Shown: positions 61,394 through 64,000 of the stretch, one piece after another | Layout: each line of letters begins with the position of its first letter | Position numbering within the stretch: the first letter of the stretch is position 1 | NCBI RefSeq assembly: GCF_022879595.1 | Contig: NZ_CP084267.1 | Span: 744,001-808,000, forward strand | Length of the DNA: 64,000 bases | Source of the DNA: Caballeronia sp. Lep1P3 | GTDB taxonomy: Bacteria > Pseudomonadota > Gammaproteobacteria > Burkholderiales > Burkholderiaceae | Direction: 5' to 3' | Notes under the pieces: model-generated | The model's database searches: none | The model's input: the letters and a program-made list of their open reading frames with translations, nothing else | What the model was told of the DNA's origin: nothing | Translations under genes and position numbers: made by a program

Positions 61394-63037
61394 GTGAGCG
61401 CCAACATGTATGACGAAGGCCTTCCGAAGACGGCCGCCAACTTCGCCGCGCTGACGCCGCTCACGTTCATCGAGCGTGCGGCGTCGGTGTATCCGGCGCG
61501 GCTCGCTGTCGTTCATGGCGAGGTGCGGCGCACCTGGGCCGACACGTATGCGCGAACGCGGCGGCTGGCATCGGCACTGGCGGCGCGCGGCATCGGCATC
61601 GGCGATACGGTCGCGGCCATGCTGCCCAATACGCCCGAAATGGTCGAGGCGCACTTCGGCGTGCCGATGACGGGCGCGGTCCTCAACACGCTCAACACGC
61701 GGCTCGATGCAGCCACGCTCGCCTTCATGCTCACGCATGGCGAGGCGAAGGCCGTGCTCGTCGACCGCGAGTTCTCCGCCGAGATGAAGAAGGCGCTCGC
61801 GCAAGTGCCGCACGGCGTGCTGGTGATCGACGTCGACGATCCGCACTATACGGGCGAGGGCGAGCGCATCGGCGAAATCGAATATGAAGCGCTGCTCGCA
61901 ACGGGCGATCCGGCTTACGAATGGTCGCCGCCATCCGACGAATGGAACGCCATCTGTCTGAACTACACGTCGGGCACGACGGGCAATCCGAAGGGCGTGG
62001 TGTATCACCATCGCGGCGCGTACACGAATGCGGTGAGCAATATCCTCGAATGGGACATGCCGAAGCACGCGGTGTACTTGTGGACGCTGCCGATGTTCCA
62101 TTGCAACGGCTGGTGCTTTCCGTGGACGGTCGCCGCGCGCGCGGGCGTGAACGTGTGCCTGCGCAAGATCGACGCGAAGACCATCTTCGATCTCATTCGC
62201 AAGGAAGGCGTCACGCATTACTGCGGCGCGCCGATCGTGCAGAACCTGCTCGTCAACGCGCCCGACGACATGAAAGCGGGCATCGTGCAGAAGGTTCACG
62301 CGATGGTCGCCGGCGCGCCGCCGCCCGCCACGATGATCGAAGGCATGGAGCGGCTCGGCTTCGAACTCACGCACGTCTACGGCCTCACGGAAGTCTATGG
62401 GCCCGCGACCGTCTGCGCGCAACAGGCCGAATGGAATGCGCTCGACATCGGCGAGCGTGCGCGGCTCAATGCGCGTCAGGGCGTGCGCTATCACTTGCAG
62501 GATGCGGTGAGCGTGCGCGACGCGCTCACCATGCAACCCGTTCCCGCGGATGGCGAGACCATCGGCGAGATCATGTTTCGCGGCAACATCGCGATGAAGG
62601 GTTATCTGAAGAACGCGGGCGCCACGCAAAATGCGTTCAGCGGCGGCTGGTTCCATACCGGCGATCTCGCGGTCATGTATCCCGACGGCTATGTGCGCAT
62701 CAAGGACCGCAGCAAGGACATCATCATCTCGGGCGGCGAGAACATATCGAGCATCGAAGTCGAGGACGTGCTGTACCGGCATCCCGCCGTGCTCGCGGTC
62801 GCGGTGGTCGCCAAGCCGGATGCGCGCTGGGGCGAAACGCCGTGCGCGTTCGTCGAGCTGAAGGCGGGCGCGCACGCAAGCGTGGAAGAACTGATCGCGC
62901 ATTGCAAGACACAACTGGCGGGCTTCAAGGTGCCGCGCGCAATCGAGTTCTGCGAGTTGCCGAAGACATCCACGGGCAAGATCCAGAAGTTCGAGCTGCG
63001 CAAGCGCGCGGGCTCGGTCGCCGCAATCGACGTCTGA
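61394..63037 (+). CDS. AMP-forming acyl-CoA synthetase
   Basis: A 547-residue ligase of the ANL superfamily that activates a carboxylic acid to its adenylate and then the CoA thioester. The P-loop is NYTSGTTGNPKGVVYHHRGA, A5 is VYGLTEVYGPATVC, A7 is FHTGDLAVMYPDGYVRIKDR, A8 is KDIIISGGENISSIEVEDVL, and the catalytic Lys is in KTSTGKIQKFELR. The set matches medium-chain/short-chain acyl-CoA synthetases of Burkholderiales. I prefer the GTG at 61394 (AAGGAG 6 nt upstream) to the ATG at 61379. Enoyl-CoA hydratase follows 13 nt later. Confidence 0.9.
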   Translation: MSANMYDEGLPKTAANFAALTPLTFIERAASVYPARLAVVHGEVRRTWADTYARTRRLASALAARGIGIGDTVAAMLPNTPEMVEAHFGVPMTGAVLNTLNTRLDAATLAFMLTHGEAKAVLVDREFSAEMKKALAQVPHGVLVIDVDDPHYTGEGERIGEIEYEALLATGDPAYEWSPPSDEWNAICLNYTSGTTGNPKGVVYHHRGAYTNAVSNILEWDMPKHAVYLWTLPMFHCNGWCFPWTVAARAGVNVCLRKIDAKTIFDLIRKEGVTHYCGAPIVQNLLVNAPDDMKAGIVQKVHAMVAGAPPPATMIEGMERLGFELTHVYGLTEVYGPATVCAQQAEWNALDIGERARLNARQGVRYHLQDAVSVRDALTMQPVPADGETIGEIMFRGNIAMKGYLKNAGATQNAFSGGWFHTGDLAVMYPDGYVRIKDRSKDIIISGGENISSIEVEDVLYRHPAVLAVAVVAKPDARWGETPCAFVELKAGAHASVEELIAHCKTQLAGFKVPRAIEFCELPKTSTGKIQKFELRKRAGSVAAIDV

Positions 63038-63050
63038 CGGAAGGCAGCCC

Positions 63051-63836
63051 ATGAACGACAGCGAAGCGCTCGTCACGCTGGAACACGATGCATACGGCAT
63101 CGACGGCGTAATCAAGCTCACGATGAACCGTCCGCACGCGTTCAACGCGCTTTCCGAGGCCATGCTCGATGCGCTGGAACACGAACTCGCTCGCATCGAA
63201 GAGACGCAGGCGCGCGTTGTCGTCATCGCGGGCGCGGGGCGCGCCTTCTGCGCCGGGCACGATCTCAAGGAGATGCGCGCCGAGCCTTCGCTCGACTATT
63301 ACCGCGCACTCTTTGAGCGCTGCTCGCGCATGATGCTCACGCTTTGCCGCATGCCGCAGCCGGTCATCGCGCGCGTGCATGGCATCGCGACGGCGGCGGG
63401 ATGCCAGCTCGTCGCGATGTGCGATCTCGCCGTCGCATCCGACGAAGCGCGCTTCGCGGTGTCGGGCGTCAATCTGGGCCTTTTCTGCGCGACACCGAGC
63501 GTGCCGCTCTCGCGCAACGTATCGCGCAAGGCCGCGTTCGAAATGCTCGTCACTGGCGACTTCATCGACGCGCAAGCCGCGCGCGAGCGTGGCCTCGTAA
63601 ATCGCGTCGCATCCGCGAACGCACTCGACGATGCCGTGCGCGCGCTCGCCGCGAGCATCGCGAGCAAGCCGCGCGAAGCGGTCGCGGCGGGCAAGCGGCT
63701 CTTCTATCGTCAGCTGGAAACGGGCATGGAGGCGGCTTATGCGCTCGCATCCGAGACGATGGCCTGCAACATGATGGACGACGCCGCACTCGAAGGCACG
63801 CAGGCGTTCATCGAGAAAAGGCCGCCGCGCTGGTGA
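63051..63836 (+). CDS. Enoyl-CoA hydratase/isomerase family protein
   Basis: A 261-residue crotonase-fold protein. The oxyanion-hole segments are AGAGRAFCAGHDLKEMRAEP and HGIATAAGCQLVAMCDLAVA. In the second, the Glu that hydratases place after the AGC-Q-L block is not seen (FAVSGVNLGLFCATPSVPLS), so isomerase, hydrolase or another crotonase reaction is possible. ACGGAAGG precedes the ATG. With the acyl-CoA synthetase just upstream it probably works in fatty or aromatic acid breakdown. Confidence 0.87.
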   Translation: MNDSEALVTLEHDAYGIDGVIKLTMNRPHAFNALSEAMLDALEHELARIEETQARVVVIAGAGRAFCAGHDLKEMRAEPSLDYYRALFERCSRMMLTLCRMPQPVIARVHGIATAAGCQLVAMCDLAVASDEARFAVSGVNLGLFCATPSVPLSRNVSRKAAFEMLVTGDFIDAQAARERGLVNRVASANALDDAVRALAASIASKPREAVAAGKRLFYRQLETGMEAAYALASETMACNMMDDAALEGTQAFIEKRPPRW

Positions 63837-64000
63837 GTGGGTTCAGCCAGTGCGCGGCAGCACGCACCGCTGGCATCGCGAATGCTCGCCTCACTTGGGG
63901 CAAACGCTTATGGCGCACGGGTTCATATTGCAAAGCGCATCGCTCTTGTCTAACGTCATGCGCAACCGTGACGCTGCGTCGCACTCATATGTCGTTCCAT
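63837..64000. other. Right-end intergenic sequence
   Basis: About 160 nt after the last gene with no recognisable gene start, hairpin or repeat. Confidence 0.4.

Overview
The window is high-GC DNA with the gene content of a Burkholderiaceae chromosome, most likely Caballeronia or Paraburkholderia: a Burkholderia-type porin, a DUF4148-like protein, UdgX with its radical-SAM partner, several c-di-GMP proteins, ABC uptake systems for sugars and amino acids, and VgrG-linked type VI secretion (T6SS) genes. This placement is inferred from gene families only.

Layout. 1-6.8 kb: a polyol utilisation locus (minus-strand operon of binding protein, two permeases, SorC-type regulator, L-xylulose-reductase-like SDR and a zinc polyol dehydrogenase running off the left edge; the ATPase gene is divergent). 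7-12.7 kb: an EAL protein, a small exported protein, an MHYT-GGDEF-EAL protein, a cardiolipin-synthase-like PLD protein and a lipoprotein. 12.9-15.5 kb: a DNA-repair pair (UdgX and a radical SAM protein) behind a near-consensus LexA box. 15.6-17.5 kb: small conserved or exported proteins. 17.5-25.3 kb: a furanose-sugar-type locus (aldose 1-epimerase, PhyH dioxygenase, LacI regulator, YtfQ/YtfR/YtfT/YjfF-like transporter) with three matching palindromic operators. 25.5-38.3 kb: a ThDP enzyme, a small membrane protein, a TPR protein, a 1,638-residue hybrid kinase with two kinase cores and three receivers, an EAL-CBS-GGDEF protein, DAHP synthase and a HAD phosphatase.

38.3-47.9 kb is a mosaic accessory island, locally AT-richer. 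It holds an intact vgrG, a peptidoglycan-hydrolase effector gene, a candidate periplasmic immunity gene, a PAAR gene and a chimeric membrane gene, flanked by two copies of a ~0.54 kb direct repeat. Each copy carries the 5' end of vgrG, its upstream region and the 3' end of a phage minor-tail L gene. Fragments of tssF, a truncated vgrG, a frameshifted tail-L gene and a broken LysR gene surround it.

The standout observation is in the effector gene. Its middle ~0.87 kb, which encodes most of an M23 peptidase domain, lies on the opposite strand to the two ends. It is bounded by an exact 8-bp inverted repeat (42609-42616 and 43483-43490). Turning the segment back gives one uninterrupted 813-codon frame of exactly the same total length, starting 2 nt after vgrG. 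The gene is therefore either caught in an OFF orientation or was broken by an inversion.

47.9-64 kb: a FrnE-like oxidoreductase, a TetR regulator, small proteins, a DMT exporter overlapping a D-threonine-aldolase-like gene, a porin, a branched-chain-amino-acid-type ABC operon with a LivG-LivF fusion, and a plus-strand run of two glutathione transferases, an acyl-CoA synthetase and an enoyl-CoA hydratase. I saw no rRNA, tRNA, CRISPR array or complete insertion sequence.
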